Assembly: GCA_025353985.1 (NCBI GenBank)
Contig: JANXNT010000831.1
Location: 1-6,498, forward strand
DNA length: 6,498 bases
Direction: 5' to 3'
Source: Limnoglobus sp.
GTDB taxonomy: Bacteria > Planctomycetota > Planctomycetia > Gemmatales > Gemmataceae
The translations under genes and the position numbers were made by a program. Under the pieces are notes generated by a model. It was not told the origin of the DNA, did no database searches, and saw only the letters and a program-made list of their open reading frames with translations. Positions 1 to 6,498 of the stretch are shown here, one piece after another. Within the stretch, counting starts at the first letter, position 1, and the number at the start of each line of letters is the position of its first letter.

Positions 1-1023
1 ACGGAGAGTAATCGACGCCCACGGGATCTGTAATTTCACTGTCTCGGTTTCGCCGAACGCCACGCCTGGCAGCTCGAATCGCAGGAATTCCACTGGCTTT
101 GCGGGTGGCTGAAACAGGAACAGTTGCTCGGCGGATTTACCGGGGAACAGCCCTGCCGGTTGCGGTCGGTCCCCGGCTTCCCACGGCGCTTCGAAGACTT
201 TCAGTGCCAGCACGTTCCCTTGTGGGTCCGTCACTTTCGGCCGAGGCGCATCGGGCGTGGTGGCGGGCTTCCAGCCTTGGAATTCGAGTTTCCGCGCCAC
301 GCCGACGTTCTTCACGAGCACGCGAATCTGGAGGTATTTTTCCTTCGTTCGCGATTTTTGCCCCTTCAATCCCGTGAGTTCCAGCGTGTTGATCGCCACG
401 AATGGTGCGGACACTTGGATGTCGTCGTACAGCCACGATGCCTTCTGAATGTCCACCCATTCCGCAGGTATCGGCGTGCTGCCATCGCTGCTGAGTGCTT
501 TTACCGTCTTCGAATCGTCGGGGAGATCGAGCGACTTCCAGGAACTAAAACCGAGCCAACCGGGTAGTGCGACCACGAGCAATACGACGAAGGCGGATAT
601 GGCGGGTGCCACGTGGGTGGCGGTGCGTTTGCGGTCGGCGAGTAGCCAAGCAATACTGCCGAATAACAAGCCGAAACCGGCGCAACCGAGTGCGATGAAT
701 CGCCCGTAAGGGAACTGCGTGGCGATCAGGCCGATGCCTGCGAGCGCGATGGCGGTCAGCGACCACGGCATCGTCGGTTCGTCGACTTTCGTCGGCGCGG
801 GCAACGGTGCGACTTCGACGGGTACAGGCAATTCCGTGACGGTTTCGGACTTGGCGGAAAGTGTTTTGGTGGTTGTGCTCGATGAACTGGCGTAGGTTTC
901 GCTGGCCGCCGCAATCGTGAAACTGCTGCGGCACTTCGGGCAAGTCGCGCTCAGGCCGATGGCACGATCCGGTGCGCGGACGCTCCCCTCAAGGCAATAC
1001 GGACACGTGGCGATGATCGGCAT
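1..1023 (-). CDS. Zinc-ribbon (MJ0042-like) membrane protein, C-terminus cut by window edge
   Basis: The frame is open from an ATG at 1023-1021 down to base 1, giving 341 codons with no stop, so the C-terminus lies outside the window. The protein opens with a four-cysteine zinc ribbon: CPYC at residues 7-10 and CPKC at 28-31, with RAPDRAIG between them, resembling the MJ0042 type of finger common in planctomycetes. A Ser/Thr- then Pro-rich linker (about 41-85) leads to three hydrophobic segments at about 87-104, 108-129 and 138-159. The rest, from about 160 onward, is soluble and beta-rich in appearance, with stretches such as PFVAINTLELTGLKG and YLQIRVLVKNVG that recall domains comparing ligand-free and interacting surfaces outside the membrane. 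The ATG is chosen because the first CxxC follows within six residues; its Shine-Dalgarno is weak (AGG four bases upstream). Function is unknown. The finger probably faces the cytoplasm and the C-terminal domain the other side, but topology is inferred. Confidence 0.88.
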   Translation of the reverse strand, partial: MPIIATCPYCLEGSVRAPDRAIGLSATCPKCRSSFTIAAASETYASSSSTTTKTLSAKSETVTELPVPVEVAPLPAPTKVDEPTMPWSLTAIALAGIGLIATQFPYGRFIALGCAGFGLLFGSIAWLLADRKRTATHVAPAISAFVVLLVVALPGWLGFSSWKSLDLPDDSKTVKALSSDGSTPIPAEWVDIQKASWLYDDIQVSAPFVAINTLELTGLKGQKSRTKEKYLQIRVLVKNVGVARKLEFQGWKPATTPDAPRPKVTDPQGNVLALKVFEAPWEAGDRPQPAGLFPGKSAEQLFLFQPPAKPVEFLRFELPGVAFGETETVKLQIPWASITLR

Positions 1024-1118
1024 AATGCCTGTATCCGTAATGGGAAAAGTAACTGCTTCATCATACGGGTATACCACCTCAAACGCGAAAGGTTTGCGAA
1101 TGGCGACAAAAATCGCTT

Positions 1119-1343
1119 CTATTGCGAAACCGGCATCGGTAGCTTGGCGGCTCGGGCTTGCGCTTGCAGAACGGCGATCAAATTGCCCGCAGAAACGAGC
1201 GATTCGTAGTCGGATCGGTCCTCCGGCGTAATCGTGCCTTCGGAGTTGCGAGCCGCCAAATTTTCCAAACGCGATTGCACGTTTGCATCCGCACGCAAAG
1301 CCACGATTCGCCTCGCTACCTCTGGCGTGAAGCAGTCTTGCAA
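1119..1343 (-). CDS. Small conserved planctomycete-type hypothetical protein
   Basis: A 74-residue frame ends at TAG (1121-1119). The protein contains FTPEVARRIVALRAD near its start, then LENLAARNSEGTITPEDRSD and YESLVSAGNLIAVLQAQAR. I recognise this as the pattern of small acidic helical proteins frequent in planctomycetes and some cyanobacteria (L-T-P-E-V-A, R-A-D, N-E-G-x-L-T-P-E-E, I-A-V-L-Q-A-K-A-R). No function is known to me. The start is uncertain: the nearest allowed start is TTG at 1343-1341, but the frame stays open upstream to a TAG at 1397-1395, and the intervening residues (AELPYLTQLLHPLQDC) look like a plausible native N-terminus. That would require a CTG (1364) or ATA (1385) start, or a lost ATG. 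No candidate start has a good Shine-Dalgarno. It lies 95 bases upstream of the zinc-ribbon gene on the same strand and may share its transcript. Confidence 0.72.
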   Translation of the reverse strand: MQDCFTPEVARRIVALRADANVQSRLENLAARNSEGTITPEDRSDYESLVSAGNLIAVLQAQARAAKLPMPVSQ

Positions 1344-1512
1344 CGGGTGGAGGAGTTGTGTCAGGTATGGGAGTTCTGCTGTTATATCGAGATTCTACCT
1401 ACATGAATCGAGGTGAGCAAGAAGTAACGCCGCGATGTGCCATGAAACGCCGAACGTCGGTCGTCGTATATTGATGGGGCTGGCCACTTCGTTTTCTGCG
1501 AGGGTACCGATC
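1344..1512. other. Divergent intergenic region between minus- and plus-strand genes
   Basis: This 169-base stretch separates the small minus-strand gene from the DUF1559 gene and should hold promoters for both directions. The only plus-strand candidate I can point to is TATATT at 1467-1472 with a poor upstream box (ATGAAA at 1442-1447, 19-base spacing), which is weak. The part from 1344 to 1394 is also open in the frame of the minus-strand gene and may be its true 5' end. Confidence 0.4.
1500..1504 (+). promoter_or_regulatory. Shine-Dalgarno (GAGGG) deciding the DUF1559 start
   Basis: GAGGG lies eight bases before the ATG at 1513. Together with the signal peptide that begins at that ATG, it favours 1513 over the in-frame ATGs at 1435 and 1474, which would place unrelated residues in front of the signal sequence. 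Confidence 0.65.
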
Positions 1513-3135
1513 ATGTTCACTGGCGTTCGTCGGCTGTTGGCCGTTGTGGTGTTGGCGTTGTTGAGTGCGACGTCGCGGGCGGCGGACACGCCGTTACAAG
1601 AGATCCTTTCCTGGGTGCCACACGATGCCGCCGCGTTCGCGCACGTCGATGTCGCGACGGTCTGGAAAAGCAAGCCGGTACTGGCCTTTCGCAAACTCAA
1701 CCCCGAGAAAATCTTCGACAAATTCCAGGATATCGCCAACGTCTTGAGCATTCCGCCCGAAACTGTGCAGACCTTCACGATCTTCTTTCCGAAGATCAAA
1801 GACAACGGCGAACAACAGACATACGTGGCCGCGTTCACGTTCAACAAACCGTACGATCCGAAAAAAGTCGCTTCTGCAGCCCGCCTACTTTTGCAGCTCG
1901 ACGCGAAGAGGTTCCAGGAAATCCAGCCGGCGATCTACGAACTCAACCAAGGGCGACCCGACAATATGCGGTGGATTATGGACGACCCGAATCGGCTCGT
2001 CATACTCGGGCCGAAATCGTTCGAGATGGCAAAACCGCAACCCGCAGGGGCGAAGGGGCCTATCTCGGACGCGATTGCACTCGCAGGATCGGGCCAACAT
2101 GGCACATTCGGTTTGAACGTGGCCAATTTCCCCGACATACTTCGTGCGGAAAACGGTCCCGCCGGATACGAGCCGTTTAAGCCACTGTTGTTCGCTGACG
2201 GGATCGTTGGCAAGCTCGATATTGGCGACGAACTCGTGCTGAATATCTTTGCGAGATGCCCCACGAAGGTGAAGTGCATCGAAGCTGAGAAGTCGATGGG
2301 AGTCGTCCGCACGCTCCTGCAAACCGGACTCAGTGGGATGGTTGCGGAGTACGACAACACGAAAGAAGAAACGCAGTTGAAGTGGGTCGCGCTCATCAAA
2401 GAGGCGCAAGTGGTGCTGCGTTCCGCGAAAATCCAGAGCAACGACAAAGAAGCCTCCGCCACGCTGGCGATGCGTTCGGGTCTGGATATCGAGCCACTCG
2501 TCGCGCAATTCACCGGCGCGATGGTCGCTGGCCCCGCCAATGCCCGAACGATCAACAACATGAAGCAAATCGGCCTCGCAATGCACAACTACGAGAGCGT
2601 GAACGGTGTGCTGCCATCGTCTGCGATCCTCGGCAAAAAGGGCAAACCATTGCTATCGTGGCGCGTGCATATGCTGCCGTACGTTGAACAGGGCGCGTTG
2701 TATCAAATGATTAAACTCGACGAGCCGTGGGATAGCGTTCACAACAAGAAAGTGTTCGACGACCACCCGATGCCAAGTGTGTTCGCAGTGGTCGGCACCA
2801 CGAAGCCCGGCGATAAGAACACGCACATGCAGGTATTTCGCGGCAATGGAGCAATGTTCGATCTGGTAAAAGGCGTGAAGTTCGCCGAGATTAACGATGG
2901 CTCGTCGAACACGATCATGTTCGGAACCGCAAAGACGGCGGTGCCGTGGATGAAGCCCGACGACATGGAATTCGACCCAAAGAAAGACCCGCGCGATTTG
3001 TTGTTGTACATCGGCGGACGGACGAACATCGGCTTCGCCGACGGCTCGGTGCGATCGCTGAAGAAGTCGATTACCGTCGAAAACATGCGGGCATTAATCA
3101 CGAAAGCCGGCGGCGAAATCGTGACGATCGATTGA
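1513..3135 (+). CDS. Secreted DUF1559 domain protein with long N-terminal domain
   Basis: This is a 540-residue protein. An in-frame ATG at 1435 would add 26 residues, but 1513 begins a clean signal peptide (MFTGVRR, then hydrophobic LLAVVVLALLS, cleavage near SRA/A at 23-24) and has a Shine-Dalgarno. Residues about 27-335 form a domain I cannot name with certainty; it opens with SWVPHDAAAFAHVDVATVW (33-51), similar to the 'VPADA..F.HVD' openings of planctomycete exported proteins. The DUF1559 part follows: RTINNMKQIGLAMHNYES (345-362), a conserved motif of the family, then LSWRVHMLPYVEQGALY (381-397), EPWDS (404-408) and, near the C-terminus, NIGFADGSVRSL (505-516). Typical DUF1559 proteins begin with a type IV pilin-like methylation motif; this one does not, and the histidine of the usual H-x9-DG signature is isoleucine (I500). 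It is probably exported to the periplasm or cell surface. The role of the family is not established. A paired inverted repeat starts seven bases after the TGA. Confidence 0.93.
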   Translation: MFTGVRRLLAVVVLALLSATSRAADTPLQEILSWVPHDAAAFAHVDVATVWKSKPVLAFRKLNPEKIFDKFQDIANVLSIPPETVQTFTIFFPKIKDNGEQQTYVAAFTFNKPYDPKKVASAARLLLQLDAKRFQEIQPAIYELNQGRPDNMRWIMDDPNRLVILGPKSFEMAKPQPAGAKGPISDAIALAGSGQHGTFGLNVANFPDILRAENGPAGYEPFKPLLFADGIVGKLDIGDELVLNIFARCPTKVKCIEAEKSMGVVRTLLQTGLSGMVAEYDNTKEETQLKWVALIKEAQVVLRSAKIQSNDKEASATLAMRSGLDIEPLVAQFTGAMVAGPANARTINNMKQIGLAMHNYESVNGVLPSSAILGKKGKPLLSWRVHMLPYVEQGALYQMIKLDEPWDSVHNKKVFDDHPMPSVFAVVGTTKPGDKNTHMQVFRGNGAMFDLVKGVKFAEINDGSSNTIMFGTAKTAVPWMKPDDMEFDPKKDPRDLLLYIGGRTNIGFADGSVRSLKKSITVENMRALITKAGGEIVTID

Positions 3136-3141
3136 CAATCC

Positions 3142-3296
3142 TGCCAGCCCGCAGCGCAAGCAAGGGGGTTGGACTTCCACAGTCGAGAATCAATGTGAAG
3201 TTTCGCGTGGGTTTGTCCCATCCCGTTAGCGAGGGATGTCATTTTGTGAGGATGTGCATTTTTGTGGGTTCCCCTTGCTTGCGCAGCGGGCTGGCA
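3142..3296. repeat. Inverted-repeat element with 26-bp arms
   Basis: The left arm (3142-3167, starting TGCCAGCCCGCAGCG) and right arm (3271-3296, ending GCAGCGGGCTGGCA) are reverse complements at 25 of 26 positions; the only mismatch is 3153 against 3285. They enclose 103 bases, which include a smaller hairpin (CATCCC 3219-3224, GGGATG 3233-3238, loop GTTAGCGA). There is no open frame inside and no obvious target-site duplication. The arms resemble dispersed intergenic repeats I recall from Gemmata-like genomes. Lying seven bases after the DUF1559 stop, the element could act as a transcription terminator or mRNA-stabilising fold, or be a small non-autonomous mobile repeat; the sequence does not decide. 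Confidence 0.75.
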
Positions 3297-3316
3297 CGAT
3301 GTCCGATTCGCGATCT

Positions 3317-3469
3317 TCGTTTAGCCGCGCCGCGTAGGCTTTGCGTAGCGAAGCGCGGGGCGCGAACCCACCGTGAAATCGCAATGCTATCCGACACATC
3401 GCGCCCGCGCTTCGCTCCGAGGACTCCGCCCGCGCTTCGCTCCGAGGACTCCGCGACGCGGCTAAACGA
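3317..3469. repeat. Second inverted-repeat element, nested arms
   Basis: The outer arms TCGTTTAGCCGCGCCGCG (3317-3334) and 3452-3469 (ending GCGGCTAAACGA) pair at 17 of 18 positions. Inside them, AGCGAAGCGCGGG (3347-3359) is the exact reverse complement of CCCGCGCTTCGCT, which occurs twice (3404-3416 and 3429-3441). The whole unit is therefore a nested palindrome of about 153 bases in which one left inner arm can pair with either of two right inner arms. It is distinct in sequence from the neighbouring element at 3142-3296. It probably belongs to a dispersed intergenic repeat family, which cannot be tested from one window. Confidence 0.7.
3404..3453. repeat. Perfect 25-bp tandem duplication
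   Basis: Two identical 25-base units lie head to tail, 3404-3428 and 3429-3453, each starting CCCGCGCTTCGCTCCG and ending GGACTCCG. They duplicate the right inner arm of the surrounding palindrome, so this copy of the element looks like a variant that expanded by one unit, for example by replication slippage. Confidence 0.9.
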
Positions 3470-3574
3470 GGAACTCGTCGTGTAACTCCGGTGTAACGCC
3501 ATCGGTCCCCTCGGTGCGCTGGCGTGCTGGGAATCGTCTATAAAAGCATTGCCGCCCTGTTGCGGTTCTCTTGC

Positions 3575-3580
3575 AGAGGA
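3575..3580 (+). promoter_or_regulatory. Shine-Dalgarno (AGAGGA) of the macroglobulin-like gene
   Basis: AGAGGA ends seven bases before the ATG at 3588, a normal spacing, and supports that start over later in-frame ATGs. The signal peptide begins directly at this ATG. Confidence 0.7.
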
Positions 3581-3587
3581 TTCCCGG

Positions 3588-6498
3588 ATGAATCGTTTCT
3601 CCCGGCCCACGATATTGGGCATCACTGGCCTGCTCGCCATCCTCGGTGTGGCGGTGCTGTTGGCCGCCAACGATCCCCCGACGCCGTCGCCGAGGTCTGA
3701 CATGTGGAAAAAAGTCGACGATGCCGTTAACAAGGGTTTGCCGAAGACGGCGATCCAGGAACTCGGGCCGATCGTCGAAGCGGCACTCAAGGAAAAGGCG
3801 TACCCCGAGGCGATCAAGGCGATTGCCAAGCGGATCGCGCTCGAAGGAACGATCGAGGGCAACAAGCCCGAAGAGCGCGTCACCCGCATGAAGGCGGAAA
3901 TCGCGAAGGCACCCAAGGAGATGGTGCCCGTTATGGAATCGGTGTTGGCGCACTGGTATTGGCACTATTTCCAACAGAATCGCTGGCGGTTCAACCAGCG
4001 CACCGCCACCGCCGTCGCGCCGACGAACGACTTCACGACGTGGGACTTGCCGCGATTGTTTGCGGAAATCGATCTGCATTACACGAAAGCACTCTCGTTC
4101 GAGAAGGAACTCAAGGCGATCCCGATTGGCACGTACGATGCGCTGCTCGAAAAAGGCAGTATGCCCGATGCGTATCGACCGACGCTGTTCGACTTCCTCG
4201 CGTTCGATGCGCTCGCGTTTTATAGCGCGGGCGAACAAGCGGGCGCGAAGGCCGAAGATGCATTCGAGATCGATGCCGGCGGCCCCGCGCTCGCCACGGC
4301 GGAGGAGTTTCTGAAATGGCAACCGGCCACGACCGATGCGGAATCGGCGAAGCTCAAGGCTTTCAAGCTGTATCAAAACTTGCTCGCGTTCCACAAAGAC
4401 GATGCGGACAAGACCGCGTACCTCGATGCGGATTTGTCGCGGTTGCAATTCGCGAATGGGTTTGCGGTCGGCGAAGAGAAAACGCCGCGTTACAAAACAG
4501 CGTTGAAAGCGTTCGCGGATAAGTGGGCCGATCACGAACTGTCGGCGATGGCGCGACACCGGCTTGCGGTCGTGGTGCAGGGCGAGAACGATCTTGTCGA
4601 AGCCCGCAAGATCGCGATCCAGGGCAAGAACGCCTTCCCGAAGAGCAACGGCGGTAAACTCTGCCACAATCTCATTCAACAAATCGAAGCGGCCAGCCTG
4701 CAAGTTCTGACGGAGCGCGTCTGGACCGATCCACTGCCGGTGTTGCGAGTGCAGTATAAGAATTTCAACAAGGTGTACTTTCGTGCAGTTAAAGTCGATT
4801 GGGTCGCGCGATTGACGAAGGATCGCTACCGACCGGAGCAAATGAACAACGTCGATCGCGAGGATTTGGCGACTCGCAAGGCCGAACTCGAATGGTCGGC
4901 GGACCTGCTCGAGACGGCGGACTATCACGAACGCAGCCACGATGTCCCCGCACCGAAGGGGTTGAAGCCCGGCTTCTACTTCATCGTTTCCAGCATGAAG
5001 GCCGACTTCGGCGATGCGAACAATCAGCTGGCGTTCACCGATATCTGGGTGAGCGACTTGGCCGTGGTTTGCCGACAATCGTACGGTTCGGGGCGGTTCG
5101 AGGGCTTCGTTTTGAATGCGAAAACGGGCGACCCGATCCCGAACACGAAGGTCCGCACGTGGGTCCGCAACAACCAGATCGGCGGCGTCAACGAAGACAA
5201 AACGGTCGCGACCGATGCGAACGGGTTGTTCACGATTACCGGCGAGGCGAACCGCAATTTCTTCATTCTGGCCAGCCACGAAGGCCACGAGCTTTCGAGC
5301 CAAAACGAACATGCGGTCTACAAGCAACCGGAGAACTTCGGATCCCAAGTGCAGTCAGTGTTGTTCACGGATCGCTCGCTGTATCGGCCCGGCCAGACGA
5401 TTCAGTACAAGGGCATCTGCCTCAGCGCCGACACGAAGAACGACGACTACCGGAGCGTGCCGAACCAGGCACTGACGGTGGTATTCAACGATCCGAACGG
5501 CAAAGAAATCGCGAAACAAGCCGTGAAGTCGAACGACTTCGGTTCGTTCAGCGGGAGTTTCACCGCGCCGCGGGACCGCCTTATGGGGGCGATGCAAATT
5601 ATCGTGCAAGGCAATGGAATTGGTGCGGTGCAAGTGACTGTCGAAGAATACAAACGGCCGAAGTTTCAGGTGGCCATCGAGGCACCGAAAGAGGCAGCGA
5701 AACTCAAAGGTGAAGTCAAAGTTGTCGGCAAGGCAACGGGGTACACCGGGTCGGCGATCAACGGCGCGAAGGTGCGCTACCGTGTGACGCGCGAAGTCCG
5801 TTGGCCATCGTGGTTTTACGATAGCTACTGGTGGCGGATGCCGCCGAATCGCGGTGCATCGCAAGAGATTTCGCACGGCACCGCAACGACCGAAACCGAT
5901 GGCACCTTCACGGTGACATTCACCGCGAAGCCCGACCTGAGCGTGCCCGAAAAGGACGAGCCGAGTTTCCACTACACCGTCAATGCCGACGTGACCGACA
6001 CGACCGGCGAAACGCGCTCCGCAAGCCAATCTGTGACGGTCGGGTACACCGCGCTGCAAGCCACAATCGGTGCTGAGGAATGGCAGACGGTCGATGCGGA
6101 TATCGCGTTCAAACTGACGACGACGACGCTCGATGGCGAAGGACAGGCCGCGAAGGGCATCGTGAAAATCTACAACCTGAAGGCACCCGAAACGGTGCAG
6201 CGCCCGGACTTGTTCGGCCAAACGATGCCGCAACCGCGCGGCCGTGGCCGTGTCGCAGGCAAGGTCATTCCACCGCGCCCCGATTCGAACGATTCGCGAA
6301 CGTGGGCGCTCGGCGAACTCGCGAAAAGCCTCGATTTCCAGACCGAAAAGGACGGCAAACAGACACTGGCGGTCAAACTGCCCGCCGGTATTTACCGCGT
6401 GATCCTCGAGACGCAAGATTGCTTCGGCAAGCCTGTCACCGCGCAAATGCACGTTCGCGTACTGAAAGTGGATGACACGAAATTCGGGCTGAAGATCC
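3588..6498 (+). CDS. Large secreted alpha-2-macroglobulin family (MG2) protein, N-terminal 970 residues
   Basis: The frame is open from the ATG at 3588 to the right edge. A signal peptide or membrane anchor covers residues 1-27 (MNRFSR, then hydrophobic 8-27, possible cleavage after A27); no lipobox cysteine is seen. Residues about 35-370 are alpha-helical in character and may contain TPR-like repeats (YKTALKAFADKW at 302-313). An MG1-like strand pair follows (LRVQYKNFNKVYFRAVKVDW, 386-405), then a carboxypeptidase-regulatory-like segment (GFVLNAKTGDPIPNTKV from 506). Next are the family hallmarks: an MG2 motif LFTDRSLYRPGQTIQYKG (592-609), VEEYKRPKFQV (685-695), and a macroglobulin domain with an aromatic-rich insert (RWPSWFYDSYWW, 738-749). 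A Pro/Arg-rich stretch spans about 878-899. Members are often 1500-2000 residues, so roughly half is probably missing, including any thioester motif (CxEQ) and bait region. Bacterial relatives are envelope proteins thought to trap foreign proteases; the function here is inferred. Confidence 0.93.
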   Translation, partial: MNRFSRPTILGITGLLAILGVAVLLAANDPPTPSPRSDMWKKVDDAVNKGLPKTAIQELGPIVEAALKEKAYPEAIKAIAKRIALEGTIEGNKPEERVTRMKAEIAKAPKEMVPVMESVLAHWYWHYFQQNRWRFNQRTATAVAPTNDFTTWDLPRLFAEIDLHYTKALSFEKELKAIPIGTYDALLEKGSMPDAYRPTLFDFLAFDALAFYSAGEQAGAKAEDAFEIDAGGPALATAEEFLKWQPATTDAESAKLKAFKLYQNLLAFHKDDADKTAYLDADLSRLQFANGFAVGEEKTPRYKTALKAFADKWADHELSAMARHRLAVVVQGENDLVEARKIAIQGKNAFPKSNGGKLCHNLIQQIEAASLQVLTERVWTDPLPVLRVQYKNFNKVYFRAVKVDWVARLTKDRYRPEQMNNVDREDLATRKAELEWSADLLETADYHERSHDVPAPKGLKPGFYFIVSSMKADFGDANNQLAFTDIWVSDLAVVCRQSYGSGRFEGFVLNAKTGDPIPNTKVRTWVRNNQIGGVNEDKTVATDANGLFTITGEANRNFFILASHEGHELSSQNEHAVYKQPENFGSQVQSVLFTDRSLYRPGQTIQYKGICLSADTKNDDYRSVPNQALTVVFNDPNGKEIAKQAVKSNDFGSFSGSFTAPRDRLMGAMQIIVQGNGIGAVQVTVEEYKRPKFQVAIEAPKEAAKLKGEVKVVGKATGYTGSAINGAKVRYRVTREVRWPSWFYDSYWWRMPPNRGASQEISHGTATTETDGTFTVTFTAKPDLSVPEKDEPSFHYTVNADVTDTTGETRSASQSVTVGYTALQATIGAEEWQTVDADIAFKLTTTTLDGEGQAAKGIVKIYNLKAPETVQRPDLFGQTMPQPRGRGRVAGKVIPPRPDSNDSRTWALGELAKSLDFQTEKDGKQTLAVKLPAGIYRVILETQDCFGKPVTAQMHVRVLKVDDTKFGLKI

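Larger units (their letters stand above)
3136..3587. other. Repeat-rich intergenic region without a credible gene
   Basis: These 452 bases contain no frame with recognisable protein. They hold two adjacent, unrelated inverted-repeat elements (3142-3296 and 3317-3469) and then about 118 bases of leader for the downstream gene. In the leader, TATAAA at 3539-3544 could be a -10 box, but no good -35 box precedes it. A short direct repeat GTGTAAC occurs at 3480-3486 and 3491-3497. Confidence 0.7.

Noticed and set aside
545..943. A 132-codon minus-strand frame inside the zinc-ribbon gene
   Set aside because: It lies in a different frame from the zinc-ribbon protein, which reads through the same bases with CxxC motifs and membrane helices; the Arg/His-rich product is a shadow.
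1435..1512. Upstream ATG extension of the DUF1559 protein (26 extra residues)
   Set aside because: The added residues would sit in front of a complete signal peptide, and the Shine-Dalgarno fits the ATG at 1513.
1885..2588. Two overlapping minus-strand frames of 217 and 233 codons inside the DUF1559 gene
   Set aside because: Both are antisense to a gene with conserved DUF1559 motifs, and their translations resemble no family.
3136..3587. Possible CRISPR array, because of short repeats in the gap
   Set aside because: The only exact direct repeat is two abutting 25-mers without spacers; the remaining repeats are inverted.
3462..5348. A 628-codon open frame on the minus strand, opposite the macroglobulin-like gene
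   Set aside because: Its translation is rich in Arg, His, Phe and Asp with no recognisable motif, as expected for the complement of a GC-biased coding strand. The plus-strand frame carries clear family motifs throughout the same stretch.
4799..5713. A 304-codon plus-strand frame within the macroglobulin-like gene
   Set aside because: It is out of frame with the real protein, very rich in Arg and Gly, and without motifs; a composition shadow.
5355..6452. A 365-codon open frame on the minus strand
   Set aside because: Same reasons: it is antisense to the well-supported macroglobulin domains, has shadow-like composition and no family resemblance.

Overview
The window looks like chromosome from a planctomycete, most likely a member of the Gemmataceae. 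The basis is a DUF1559 protein (a family strongly expanded in Planctomycetes), a zinc-ribbon protein with membrane helices of a type common in that phylum, a small 'LTPEVA..IV.LRAD'-type protein, GC-rich codon use, and intergenic inverted repeats whose core (AGCCCGCAGCGCAAGCAAGG) resembles repeats I recall from Gemmata-like genomes. The taxonomic call is inference; no rRNA or marker gene is present.

Layout: on the minus strand, 1-1023 holds the first 341 codons of a zinc-ribbon, three-helix membrane protein that runs off the left edge. Just upstream of it, also on the minus strand, is a small protein of about 74 residues (1119-1343) without an ATG start. A divergent intergenic region (1344-1512) separates these from a plus-strand secreted DUF1559 protein (1513-3135). 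Next comes a 452-base gap (3136-3587) filled by two different inverted-repeat elements, one of which contains a perfect 25-bp tandem duplication. From 3588 to the right edge runs the first 970 codons of a very large secreted alpha-2-macroglobulin-like protein (COG2373 / MG2 type), still open at the end of the window.

The two plus-strand genes each have a signal peptide and their own Shine-Dalgarno sequence. The 452-base repeat-rich gap makes co-transcription uncertain. Nothing shows that the four genes form one pathway; three of them are envelope or exported proteins. I see no mobile-element genes, CRISPR array, tRNA or rRNA. I do not see a convincing new defence or biosynthetic system; the most unusual parts are the repeat island and the non-standard DUF1559 protein.
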